Shown piece by piece: positions 31,801-34,893 of a stretch of 64,000 nt of DNA; position 1 is the first letter of the stretch, and each line of letters opens with the position of its first letter. Below the pieces are notes generated by a model, which worked only from the letters and a program-made list of their open reading frames with translations, was not told the DNA's origin and ran no database searches. The stretch spans positions 3,534,001 through 3,598,000 of the forward strand of contig NZ_CP197418.1 in assembly GCF_052161655.1 (NCBI RefSeq). Direction: 5' to 3'. A program made the position numbers and the translations under genes. Source of the DNA: Novipirellula sp052161655 (lineage in GTDB: Bacteria > Planctomycetota > Planctomycetia > Pirellulales > Pirellulaceae).

Positions 31801-34607
31801 CCGTCGCTGGCGTTACCCGAAATGACGTTGCGTTCGGCTGCATCGTTTACGTTGTCACCGTCGGAACCAATGATATTGTTCGTTCCTGCATCAAAGATGG
31901 AAACTCCGTAGCGGCCATTGGCCCGAATCGTAGTGCCGTCCGGAGCGAGACCGACGGTATTGCCGTAGATCCAGTTGTTGTCGCTGTCGGTATTGCGAAT
32001 CACGATACCATCATTGCCATTGGAGCCGACAACGTTGTTGCGAACGATATTGTCGTCGGCATCTTCGGAAAGCAAAATTCCGTTATCGGCATTGCCTGCG
32101 GCGGTTCCGGACGCCGTTAAACCAACGTAGTTGTATTGGATGATATTGTTGTCGCCGTAGCCGGTGGATCCATCGATCTCGATCCCTTCATCAGGGAAAT
32201 TGATCACGGCAAAGCCACTGATCGTGCTATCGTTGGTGCGCAACACGAGCCCGCCTGTCGATCCGGTTGCACCGCTGCCGTCAATCGTAATCAGCGGTGA
32301 CGAGGTGTATCCGGGTTGAGTTCGCGCGTCGATATTAACGGCGTCAACAATGATGGGAAGTCCGCCAGCACCGACAAGAATCGTCTGGGTACCGCTGCCG
32401 ATGGCGAAGGAGATCTGATCCGGGGTTGCACCATTGTTTTGCGTGCTGTTAGCAGCAAGGATCGCCTCTCGTAGCGAGATTTTTCCATCGGATCCCTTGT
32501 TGGCTAGCAAGGAATCGATCGACGTCGTATCTCCATCCCAGACGTCGCTTGCCGTATCGACCACAAGTGCATGGGCAGTCGACAATTGCGACGCTGGCAT
32601 CACGTATTCGATGCTTAGTTTGGGTTTGGTTGTTCCTTCGGAGGAGTAGAAATCAAAGCCGTCGGTCGAATTTGTTAGGATGCCCCAACCGTAGTTCGCA
32701 TTACCATCGGCCCAAGACTGTACCGCGGACTCGAGGCCCGTAAAGGTCACGGCGCCAGTCGAAGGGCTGGTCAACTGACTGTCGGCAACCGACGACATCT
32801 CGACGTTGTCCGCATCCAGACCATCGGTGTACGTACTCCATGTGGCAGTGGATTCGTCCCAGTCGTTCAGCATTTGGTACAGGCTGATCGTTCCCGATGT
32901 TCCGCTTAGCGCTTCGACAGTTAGTGAAGCCGAAACGATCTGCGCATTGATCGGGATCTGGCCCGGACCGGTACCGAACAGATCGTCAAACCGAATCATC
33001 GCTTGCGATTCTGTATTCGAACCGGAGTTTTGCAGGTCGATGGGAAGCGTTGTGTAGCTACCGTAATTCGATCCCGGAGATGTCTGACGCAACTCGGTAT
33101 CTTGCGTGCCCGTGTAACTATTCACGCCCTGTTGGAAGCTGACGACGGACGTGCCTGTGCCGGTCGCGGCGTACAGCTCTGAAATGTCAGTGCTGCTCAG
33201 GGCACGATCGTAGACACGACCATCGTCAAGAAACCCATCGAAGTAGCGTGTGAAACTTGAGCCACTGTATTTGTCGACGCCCCAGCTGCCAAAGTCGAGC
33301 TGTGTGACATCATCAAAGAAACGATTGGTCGTTGATGATCCTGTTGCGTAGGTTACCGATTGCTGTACGCCGTTGACGTAAAGCTTGTTGCCAGTAGCGT
33401 CCACCGTCACGGCGACATGGGTCCAAGTGTTCTGGGGAATCACGCCCGCAGCGGTGTGTACGTCCAACAGCGTTGTTGAACCTTCCCGAATGTAAAAATC
33501 AAAGGAACCATCGGAGTCCCTAAAGAGTGCAACTCGAGAATCACTGTCGCCACTGTCAGACGTCTCAAAAATGACATCGCGATCGTTGACATCATGGTAG
33601 ACCCAAACAGAAATTGTTCCCGCTGTGATCCCCTGAAGATTGCTGACATGCGGACTGAAGTCGACGTAATCGTTGATACCATCCAGACTCAGTTTGCCAT
33701 CACCGATCTGGTTGGTACCGCTGGTGGTGTCGATCACCGCCCCGTTTTGCAGGGTTCCATTGTAATTATTTCCGCTGCTATCGCTGGTATCAGTGTCGAA
33801 TCGATGATGCAGTACCAAGTTTGATGAAATATCCAGCGTATGTTGCCACGACGCCTGTGCTGCGAAGCCGAATGCCACCTCAGTATTCACTTCACCAACG
33901 GCATACTCCAATATCCAATCACCGCCAAGTTCCGCATTGCCGGTTGCATTATCGCTTGCAGCGACGTCGCAGTCGCAGACGACGGCCAGGATATCGATCA
34001 GATCGCGACCCGATTCGGTCGACGCCAAATCGCAACCGTAGATCAACAAGTCGGCGCCGCTATCGAGTGCATGCCCCCACGACGCGATCTCGCCGGCGTA
34101 ATTGGGTGCCGCATCGAGATCCAAACGTGAATTGCCAAGCTGGATGCCTTCGCCGTCACCGTGACTGAGCAAATGAACCGCATCCACGCTTGTCAAATTG
34201 CGAAGCGTCTCGGTGATTTGCAGGATTCCGTCCTGCTCGGCCTGCAAACGCACGATCAACCACTGGGTTTGACCATCCGCATCGGCCCGCAATCCCTCGA
34301 TCAACGTCTCTGCATCTTCCACACCCGCATCGACAAAGATGACTTCGATCGGTTGTGCGGGATCGAGAACCTCAGCTTCGGCCACATCCACGGTGGCAAT
34401 GTCGATGACGTCGTGATCGGTGTTCAGCGGCTGCGCGGCTGGCGTTGCAAGATCACCAACAACTTCCCCATCGGCCTCGGAAAGCTGACTCAAAAGCGCC
34501 GCCTCGAGATCGAAATCAATTTCCATCGAGCCATCGAGACCATCGACCCCTTCACCGCTTAGCAGGATGCGTTCTTCGAGAGGGTAAAAGTCGAATTCGC
34601 GACTCAT
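10851..34607 (-). CDS. Giant surface protein 1: LEPR-xLL-like motif, DUF4347, LamG, beta-helix, delta-60 and VCBS repeats (7918 aa)
   Basis: I chose ATG 34607 rather than the in-frame TTG three codons earlier, because the paralogue at 53178 conserves this ATG with an upstream GGATTG. There is no Sec signal peptide. The protein starts MSREFDFYPLEERILLSGEG, a LEPR-xLL-like motif. Domain order (residues approximate): DUF4347 86-258 with His149 and Cys192; LamG 264-480; DNRLRE-like region 488-670 (TELRQTSPGSNYGSY); CSLREA-like ISLREAILAAN at 710; beta-helix repeats 750-1485; seven delta-60 repeats 1770-2150; a second CSLREA-like motif and beta-helix 2560-3730; about 24 VCBS-like repeats 3840-7380; cadherin-like modules to 7680; a Gly/Ser/Asp-rich linker; a conserved C-terminal hydrophobic helix. 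It is probably a secreted or surface-anchored adhesin-like protein, which is inference. The frame is intact over 23.8 kb. Confidence 0.85.
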   Translation of the reverse strand: MSREFDFYPLEERILLSGEGVDGLDGSMEIDFDLEAALLSQLSEADGEVVGDLATPAAQPLNTDHDVIDIATVDVAEAEVLDPAQPIEVIFVDAGVEDAETLIEGLRADADGQTQWLIVRLQAEQDGILQITETLRNLTSVDAVHLLSHGDGEGIQLGNSRLDLDAAPNYAGEIASWGHALDSGADLLIYGCDLASTESGRDLIDILAVVCDCDVAASDNATGNAELGGDWILEYAVGEVNTEVAFGFAAQASWQHTLDISSNLVLHHRFDTDTSDSSGNNYNGTLQNGAVIDTTSGTNQIGDGKLSLDGINDYVDFSPHVSNLQGITAGTISVWVYHDVNDRDVIFETSDSGDSDSRVALFRDSDGSFDFYIREGSTTLLDVHTAAGVIPQNTWTHVAVTVDATGNKLYVNGVQQSVTYATGSSTTNRFFDDVTQLDFGSWGVDKYSGSSFTRYFDGFLDDGRVYDRALSSTDISELYAATGTGTSVVSFQQGVNSYTGTQDTELRQTSPGSNYGSYTTLPIDLQNSGSNTESQAMIRFDDLFGTGPGQIPINAQIVSASLTVEALSGTSGTISLYQMLNDWDESTATWSTYTDGLDADNVEMSSVADSQLTSPSTGAVTFTGLESAVQSWADGNANYGWGILTNSTDGFDFYSSEGTTKPKLSIEYVMPASQLSTAHALVVDTASDVWDGDTTSIDSLLANKGSDGKISLREAILAANSTQNNGATPDQISFAIGSGTQTILVGAGGLPIIVDAVNIDARTQPGYTSSPLITIDGSGATGSTGGLVLRTNDSTISGFAVINFPDEGIEIDGSTGYGDNNIIQYNYVGLTASGTAAGNADNGILLSEDADDNIVRNNVVGSNGNDGIVIRNTDSDNNWIYGNTVGLAPDGTTIRANGRYGVSIFDAGTNNIIGSDGDNVNDAAERNVISGNASDGIYLYNAGGTTIRGNYVGTDNAGTAIRGNAGYGMLISNSSSVTIDANVVSGNSLAGISLWETGTTLATVTSNYIGTNAAGTSALGNSNDGIKIGGGASNNTIGGDRTLGLGNVISGNSGATSDGIELSGSAGSTNDNKIYGNYIGTDATGTTAIANGRHGIVVFSGAQNTLIGGTGSGQGNIISGNTTYGIIVDGNNGTTTTGTVIAANYIGLNLAGTSAIANGGGISLFSGARSTTIGGTTAAHRNVISGNTGVGIEVTGATTQNNTIRGNYIGTNQAGTAGIGNGGSGIYTASTTSTAIIGNVISANTGNGISTFSDANITIQSNLIGLNAAGSASLVNTGSGVSLSNVTNGAIGGIGAGEGNVINAASGQSTLYINNGSGSTIYGNFLGTNAAGTAALSGGSISVSISNAANTLFGGTTSAHANVIGGYSVTGINVTQTGSAGTQIQGNFIGTDATGTADLTGGFYGITIQSSALGIMVGGTKDGAGNTIAYHSTNGIRLWGTAGIGNSILQNRIYANGALGIDIGGDGVTDNDSDDVDTGPNNKQNFPVITEALLDGTNLTLAGSLDTDGALNTQYHVEFYGNASGTQDTTHGEGRYYLGTTTVTVDGSGDGTFSGVVLTGVTLSAGDFVTATATRIDDPGQVDVNDQMAYGDTSEFAANFAIAPINSDPVVTFGGGNITYVENAGAVFIDATATVTDADGADFDGGVLSISITANGSGDDRIRINNEGMAAGLVGMTTGPNEVYYGGVLIGTWSGSGAPLAITFNASADATAVQAVVQNITFENISDVPSSLTRTIEFQLTDGDGGTSTAITKDIDVTAVNDAPTFGSDGDGSTTVPIPGSLFDLGFNSVVQADGKIVMVGSSYFTDNDITVVRFNTNGTLDLTFGGGDGIATLDAGGGELGMDVALQADGRIVVAGTRDSDLIVARFTATGVLDTTFDSDGYAITDVNGTDSASGIAIQSDGKIVVLGNTDAGGNNFSVVRYNTDGSLDTTFSGDGKVEIDFGASSDDVANSILIQSDGKIVVAGKSNNQFALARLTSGGVLDTSFDSDGLVTTDFGVGDETISGLAQQSDGKIIAAGTANLDIALARYNTDGSLDTSFDGDGLQTSDLGATERAYSVALTSTEKIVVSGITDLMGSNDVMLQRYNADGSLDTGFNTTGTVITVANATNEYAYSAQVLGNGAISIAGNMQNNGFLLNQYNEDGSLDTSFAPTANLVDANPTYVEGSAAIVLDASVSVFDRELSAQDNFSGSTIALVRRVGVNGEDVFGFNDGNGLTMSTGSLYKNGQIVATIDLTSPGLAVVTFTDSNGETPTQTDVNNVLRQFTYANNSDSPPASVELLWYFVDGNGGDQGTGGSHFITGVMTVNITATNDDPTNAGSLPSDITVTEDVSGNVDLSQINLSDVDEGGGDLTVTLTTSTGGNLSASSGGGVTVGGSGTGVLTMTGTLADLNTYLDTASNIQYLHSTANQAGDNADTITVSVNDNGNTGTGGGTDINLGTVNVDITNVNDAPVITSDGGGDTANINVDENSTAVTIVTASDADLPSQTLTYSIFGGVDAAKFNINSSDGTLIFVAAPDFESPADVGGDNVYDVIVRVSDGTLTDDQAIAVTVIDVSNVLVVTTATDNNDSGILVGASYDIEWLNANKGTDGEISLREAIIAANNTAGMDTVSFNIAGAGVHTIGLLSVLPSITEAITIDGYTQSGSSINTATNGSNAVLQIELDGTNTGAGASGLKLVAGSDGSTIRGLAINRFSGSGVEINNSDNNTIVGNFLGTSVDGTSGQSNVYGVNVTNGANNNTIGGSAAGDRNVISGNTTAGVYISSSDNTVAGNVVGLNAAGNAAIANTRGVYLLNAANTLIGGTSAGAGNVISGNSIDGVLVTGAASTGTRIEGNYIGTNAAGDAGIANLIKGVGLTTNATGVTVGGSAAGAGNVISGNSNTGVYIASDGNLVTGNFVGINAAGTAAVANGTGVYIYHAANNTIGGTSVNERNIISGNTSNGVYISGSGSTGNKLQGNYIGTNAAGDAAVANTAAGVSVAAGATNNAIGGSVAGAGNVISGNSTYGVYVNASNNTVAGNTIGLNAAGTAAIANNYGIHLLNAANNVIGGTTTEARNVISGNSVDGIYISGATSTGNSLQGNFIGTNAAGTAAISNGRFGISLINNASANTIGGAVSGAGNLISGNVSSGVYVSASDNTLVGNTVGLNATGTAAIANYSGIYVNNVSGTTIGGTTALARNVISGNTSDGVFITGASATGNLVQGNYIGTNTAGTSGIANINAGINIQLNASGNTVGGAVAGAGNVISGNQSMGVYVAAPNNTLSGNIVGLNAAGNAKVANAGFGIYVTSAGVGTSIGGTTSLQRNVVSGNGADGIVVDGGGSSSAMNVMIQGNYVGTNLAGTSGLSNSRHGVYFYNAAATNTLGGAVSGAGNVISGNASYGVLVEGTSNLVAGNTIGLDAAGTAAIANSTGVYINNVGSTTIGGTTALARNVISGNTNDGIYITGAAATGNLVQGNYIGTNATGTAAVGNGNAGINIASTAAGNTIGGTAAGAGNLISGNTNYGVYTAASNTTFQGNFIGTDAAGTGAIANGAANSATGGIYIAGGSGSTIGGTTTSARNVISGNGGAGIWINAGGDTTTIQGNYIGVDVTGDTAFGNGRWGVVNQSGDNVQIGGTAAGAGNVISGSTNSSGGVFIGPTADGTVIEGNRIGIGATTTSALSSVQVVGIWLASGSTNTRIGGTTAPAGNIIAGNGVSGGIKIVGTSTGNTIQRNSIYGNSGIGIDLNDDGTTTNDGAKTGGAANLLMDSPVVGTANLVSNDLLLTGYVGSAANQATFANSRVEFFISDESSAYGSGQTYLGELTTDASGNFSGTLDVTGLGLTQSASITATATDSSGNTSEFGVNFAVNVAPAAVTDNATAVEAGGVGNATAGTNPTGNVLANDTDPDSGDTQTVIGVAAGTVGSASSNVGSNVTGSFGTLQIAANGAYVYTVDNTNTAVQALRNSGDTLTDVFTYTMNDSGGMESTTQVTITIEGANDAPEAADLTKTIDEDTPLTLAAADFGFTDVDSSESISAVRIDVLPAAGTLNLTGSGPVTAGQVITIADINAGKLIFIPAANDNGAGYASIAFSVADASNTFDGSPNTITIDVTAVNDAPELDNSETFTLTDITEDQTSNSGDTVASIIASLSGNRITDVDASPSEGIAIQSISGGNGTWQYSLDGSSWTDVGTVNTTTSLLLRSSDYLRYVPDAMNADTSSVSFVAWDQTTGTEGTKVSTAATGGITEFSADVGLAEVTVTAVNDAPTITDSATVSLSGTNEDTPSTPTSVDSIVSSAGWADVDAGAAKGIAVTALTGNGTWQYSTDGSTWTSFSGISGSTALLLNASTQIRYQPDSLNGETATFDFVAWDTTTGSASSFGSPSYADPGVGGSTTAFSSESATASTVVTDVNDAVVAVADTDTATEAGGVANATAGSNPSGNVLSNDIEYDTGDTLNVTGVAAGTVASAAGNVGTSVTGTYGNISIASNGAYTYTVDNNNAIVQALRTSGQTITDTFTYTVQDSGGSYSSTQIVITIEGQNDAPVAVTDNVVAVEAGGDSNASAGTNPTGNVLTNDTDVDSGDTKTVTGVVVGTAGSASGNVASALAGNYGSITINANGSYTYNVDNSNAAVQALRTSSDTLQDVFTYTMQDTDGASSTTQVTVTIQGQNDDPVAVDDNAAAVEAGGTSNGSAGTNPSGNVLSNDTDVDSGDTKTVVGVAAGSQSVASGSVATGVSGSYGSIQIASDGSYTYTVDNNNSAVQALRTSGQSLSEVFTYTIQDASGADSTAEITVTITGANDAPDAVANAATATEASGILNNISGTNPSGNVLTNDTDVDTGDTKTVTGVATGVQGSTSGNVGSTVVGTYGSLVINANGSYTYTLDNDNAAVEALNDGDSLSETFSYTMQDTAGLASTTQLVITIDGRTDQPVAVADMDTSEEAGGVGNATPGSNPSGNVLDNDLSGNGKTIVGVAAGSTGSASGNVGTTVTGTYGTVVINSDGTYTYTLDNSNPAVEALLTSGDHVTDIFTYSMEDTFSNMSSTELTITVDGQNDAPDSVDDTGIAVEAGGIANGTAGSNGTGNVLSNDTDVDTGDTKSVIGVQLGTVGSASGSVGASVTGNYGQIVINSDGSYTYTIDQNNAAVQALRTASDTLQEVYTYTMHDTAGLESTAQVTVTIQGANDAPVAVVDTATAYEAGGAGNGSAGADPSGNVLSNDTDVDSGDTKTVIGVASGVQASASGSVATGVVGSYGSITLNSDGSYTYVVDNDNAAVQALRTSGQKLDDVFTYTVEDTDGLSSTTQITVSVRGANDNPDVVADTAIAVEAGGTANGTAGTNPTGNVLANDSDNDAGDTMVVSGVTAGTAGSATGSVGSSVAGLFGSINIASNGNYSYTVDNSNPTVQDLLNSGDTLTDIFTYTVEDLSGATSTTQVTITIQGANDAPVATVDSAHAYEAGGVANGTAGTDPSGNVLSNDDQVDSGDTWSITGAAQGVVGSTSGSVGSSINGNFGAITINSDGSYTYNIDNDNATVQGLRTASDTITDVFSYTVSDAAGLNSTAQITITLHGANDDPVAVVDTPTAVSAGGYAGGTAGTDPTGNVLTNDTDVDAGDTKTVDGVAAGVQASASGSVGSAVTGSYGSISIAANGSYTYTVDNNNATVQALRTSSDTLTDVFTYTMIDASGAASTTQVSVTIQGANDAPIGVDDTATAVEAGGVGNATAGTNPTGNVLSNDTDLDSGDTKSVSGVAAGSQVSASGSVATGVSGSFGQITINSDGSYSYVVDNNNVAVQALRTSGDTLTDVFTYTMVDTAGLDSTAEITVTIQGSNDNPVATADTPTAVEAGGLANGTAGTDPTGNVLSNDTDVDAGDSKTVAGVAAGVQASASGSVGSAVTGSYGSVTINSDGSYIYAVDNSNAAVQALRTASDTLQDVFTYTVVDASGADATTQVTITIQGQNDTPTAVVDNAVAVEAGGTANGTAGTDPTGNVLTNDTDVDSVASGETKSVSGVAAGVAGSASGSVASSVAGSYGAITINSDGSYSYIVDNNNTAVQALRNSGQTLNDVFTYTMTDTAGATSTTQITVTIQGQNDAPTAVADNPIAVESGGLANGTAGTDPTGNVLTNDLDPDSAGNGETKTVTGIAVGVVGSASGSVASSVTGSYGAITINSDGSYAYVVDNSNVDVQALRNSGQTLDDVFTYTMTDADGVASTTQVTVTIQGQNDTPTAVVDNAVAVEAGGLANGTAGTNPTGNVLTNDTDVDSVGNGETKSVSGVAAGVSGSASGSVASSVAGSYGAITINSDGSYSYVVDNNNATVQALRNSGQTLDDVFTYTMTDTAGATSTTQITVTIQGQNDSPTAVADNPIAVESGGLANGTAGTDPTGNVLTNDLDPDSAANGETKTVTGVVVGVTGSASGSVATSVTGSYGAITITSDGSYAYVVDNSNTDVQALRNSGQTLDDVFTYTMTDADGVASTTQVTVTIQGQNDTPTAVVDNAIAVEAGGTANGTAGTNPTGNVLTNDTDVDSVGNGETKSVSGVAAGVTGSASGSVASSVAGSYGVITINSDGSYSYVVDNNNATVQALRNSGDTLDDVFTYTMTDTAGATSTTQITVTIQGQNDTPTAVVDNAIAVESGGLANGTAGTDPTGNVLTNDTDVDSIGNGETKTVSGVAAGVTGSASGSVASSVAGTYGAITINSDGSYSYVVDNSNTTVQALRDSGDTLDDVFTYTMTDTAGATSTTQITVTIQGQNDTPTAVVDYAIAVEAGGLVNGTAGTNPTGNVLTNDTDVDSVGNGETKSVSGVAAGVAGSASGSVASSVAGSYGAITINNDGSYSYVVDNNNATVQALRNSGDTLDDVFTYTMTDTAGATSTTQITVTIQGQNDTPTAVVDNAIAVESGGLANGTSGTDPTGNVLTNDTDVDSVGNGETKTVSGVAAGVTGSASGSVASSIAGSYGAITINADGSYSYIVDNSNATVQALRNSGQTLDDVFTYTMTDTAGATSTTQITVTIQGQNDTPTAVVDTAIAVESGGLANGTAGTNPTGNVLTNDTDVDSIGNGETKTVSGVAAGVAGSASGSVASSVAGSYGAITINSDGSYSYIVDNNNASVQALRNSGDTLDDVFTYTMTDTAGATSTTQITVTIQGQNDTPTAVVDNAIAVESGGLANGTAGTDPTGNVLTNDTDVDSIGNGETKTVSGVAAGVTGSASGSVASSVAGSYGAITINSDGSYSYAVDNNNSAVEALRNSGDTLDDVFTYTMTDAAGTTSTTQITVTIQGQNDTPIANADTATAVEAGGVANGTAGVDPTGYVLTNDTDTDSVGNGETKTVSGVVAGTAASATGSVGANVSGSYGAITINSDGSYSYVVDNNNAAVEALRTASDTLTDVFTYTMVDASGAESTEQVTITIQGQNDAPHDLTATGMTIDEGLANGQIVGTISTDDIDTSDTTLYSLTDTAGGRFNIDASGNIRVADSSQLDYEAATQHDITVRVQDAAGATYDETFTVYLNDVNEFNVSAATDTDGNPNQVNENAAFGTTVGITALAVDTDGSTNSVTYSLSDDAGGRFAIDSASGIVTVSGSVDYETATNHTITVRADSSDGSFSFANFSIAVIDVNEAPVAIGDNYSINAGETLTLAAPGVLINDSDVDGDPLQLQLVSGPSHGVLTTSANGSLVYTPSDAYFGGDTFTYLASDGSLDSNVVTVTITVIAGGGGGGSGSGGSGGSGSGDGSSGDSGSGDTGGSGDTSGGDSGNGDSDDGNGDGGSTTTGAVPTVPTNVTTPTQSDNETNEKGASKPTSASAYRESTIQMSDNDNDESQGGFESQSFSWGGSSNMQLKRSSSQMSQMLDQLLIVDLVQAIQWTEWNEQSAAQADNGSFFGVGEIGGLGVGAGLASVGYVLWALRGGVLLTTIFGSMPAWRMIDPSALLTVYRDAEGVRNSKADVSTFLD
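10854..11183 (-). other. Conserved 110-residue C-terminal membrane-anchor-like domain of giant protein 1
   Basis: The segment begins SSSQMSQMLDQLLIVDLVQA (a predicted amphipathic helix) and then has a short variable loop. FFGVGEIGGLGVGAGLASVG follows, running into YVLWALRGGVLLTTIFGS, which is a hydrophobic span of about 30 residues. The tail is MPAWRMIDPSALLTVYRDA plus a charged end. The same 110-residue length and near-identical sequence occur at 34897-35226 and 53831-54160. A role in anchoring or sorting is inference. Confidence 0.7.
11395..11575 (-). repeat. Gly/Ser/Asp-rich linker of giant protein 1
   Basis: About 60 residues made almost only of Gly, Ser, Asp and Thr (GGSGSGDGSSGDSGSGDTGG type). 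It sits between the last Ig/cadherin-like module and the membrane-anchor-like domain. Equivalent linkers occur in the other two giant genes (about 35430-35610 and 54370-54540) with different lengths. It probably acts as a flexible, acidic spacer. Confidence 0.65.
12470..16826 (-). repeat. Eleven 396-bp VCBS-like repeats in giant gene 1
   Basis: Each unit is 132 residues, running from QGQNDTPTAV to TSTTQITVTI, with internal landmarks GTAGTDPTGNVLTNDTDVDS, NGETKTVSGVA, SYGAITINSDGSYSY and DDVFTYTMTD. The units are very similar at the DNA level. The N-terminal part alternates two types, one with VVDNAVAVEAGG/NDTDVDS and one with VADNPIAVESGG/NDLDPDS. Acidic DTDVDS loops could bind calcium, which is inference. 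Confidence 0.8.
16827..23080 (-). repeat. About thirteen divergent VCBS-like repeats in giant gene 1, interrupted by other beta-sandwich modules
   Basis: These units are shorter (about 128 residues) because they carry DVDSGDTKTV instead of the longer DVDSxGNGETKTV form, and they are more diverged than the 396-bp array. Landmarks are EAGG...AGTNPTGNVL, NGSYTYTVDN, VQALRTSSDTL and QGANDAP. Between about 21430 and 22700 the row is interrupted by cadherin/Ig-like modules that carry an AWD(Q/T)TTG motif. Confidence 0.7.
23430..26740 (-). repeat. Second beta-helix repeat block of giant gene 1
   Basis: Tandem units built on IGGTTALARNVISGNTSDG, ATGNLVQGNYIGTNTAGT and GNTVGLNATGTAAIAN. They predict a right-handed parallel beta-helix as in polysaccharide-binding or -cleaving proteins. 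A CSLREA-like element (DGEISLREAIIAAN) precedes the block at about 26800-26850. No catalytic motif is evident. Confidence 0.7.
28150..29290 (-). repeat. Seven delta-60 repeats in giant gene 1
   Basis: About 55-residue units with the pattern QSDGKIVVAG...ALARYNTDGSLDTSFDGDG. LDTxF-type endings occur seven times (LDLTF, LDTTF, LDTTF, LDTSF, LDTSF, LDTGF, LDTSF). This fits the delta-60/beta-propeller-like repeats first noted in deltaproteobacteria. The block sits between two cadherin-like stretches. Confidence 0.75.
30160..32340 (-). repeat. First beta-helix repeat block of giant gene 1
   Basis: Starts after DGKISLREAILAANSTQNNG (a CSLREA-like element without the Cys) and continues with NNIIQYNYVGLTASGTAAGN, AERNVISGNASDGIYLYNAG and similar units. 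It ends at NRIYANGALGIDIGGDGVTD, a typical last turn of such helices. The units are more diverged than those of the second block. Confidence 0.7.
33900..34350 (-). other. DUF4347 domain of giant protein 1 with intact His/Cys pair
   Basis: Residues about 86-236 of the protein. IEVIFVDAGVEDAETLIEGL is the first strand and helix. VHLLSHGDGEGIQLG contains His149 (codon 34161-34163) and DLLIYGCDLASTESGRDLID contains Cys192 (codon 34032-34034), 43 residues apart. A His-Gly after a hydrophobic strand and a Cys after the next is the arrangement of clan-CD cysteine peptidases and CHAT domains. Activity is inferred and not demonstrated. Confidence 0.7.
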
Positions 34608-34893
34608 CGATTTCAATCCGTGGCGTTTCGTCGTCGGGGCAAACTGACGTGGCGACCTGCTCGCGGCTCCTTCATCTGGTGCGAAATTGCACCCCGTTCG
34701 TTGGGGGGGAGATGCAGCGAGGTCTAGTATCTATTTTCGCCCTCTTGGCCCTCGACTTCTACAATCAGAAAAAGAAAGAGGTTTAGGGCGACGTTGCGGA
34801 TAATGCCGAAGATTCGGATGGGATAAGATTTCCGCGACGACCGTCATGATTGGATCAACCGTGGTACGACGTAAGCAATGAATACCTAGTTGC
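34608..34893. other. Gap between giant genes 2 and 1
   Basis: This 286-bp gap contains the conserved upstream block of gene 1 (34722-34844), a leader of about 115 bp, and the region just beyond the gene 2 stop. TAAGCAA/TTGCTTA (34872-34878 with 34890-34896) can form a weak 7-bp stem over that stop. I see no other gene. Confidence 0.5.
34722..34844 (-). promoter_or_regulatory. Conserved 123-bp upstream block of giant gene 1 (probable promoter/leader)
   Basis: The block runs from GTCTAGTATCTA to GCGACGACCGT on the plus strand. It has the same length and clearly similar sequence as 53287-53409 upstream of giant gene 2, although it is non-coding. Conserved landmarks are GACTTCTACAATCAGA and GGATGGGATAAGATTT. 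I cannot assign -35/-10 boxes with confidence. Confidence 0.55.

Noticed and set aside
30160..32340. Pectate lyase or other polysaccharide-cleaving activity in the beta-helix blocks
   Set aside because: The repeats predict the fold, but I see no recognisable catalytic residue cluster, so no enzymatic function is claimed.
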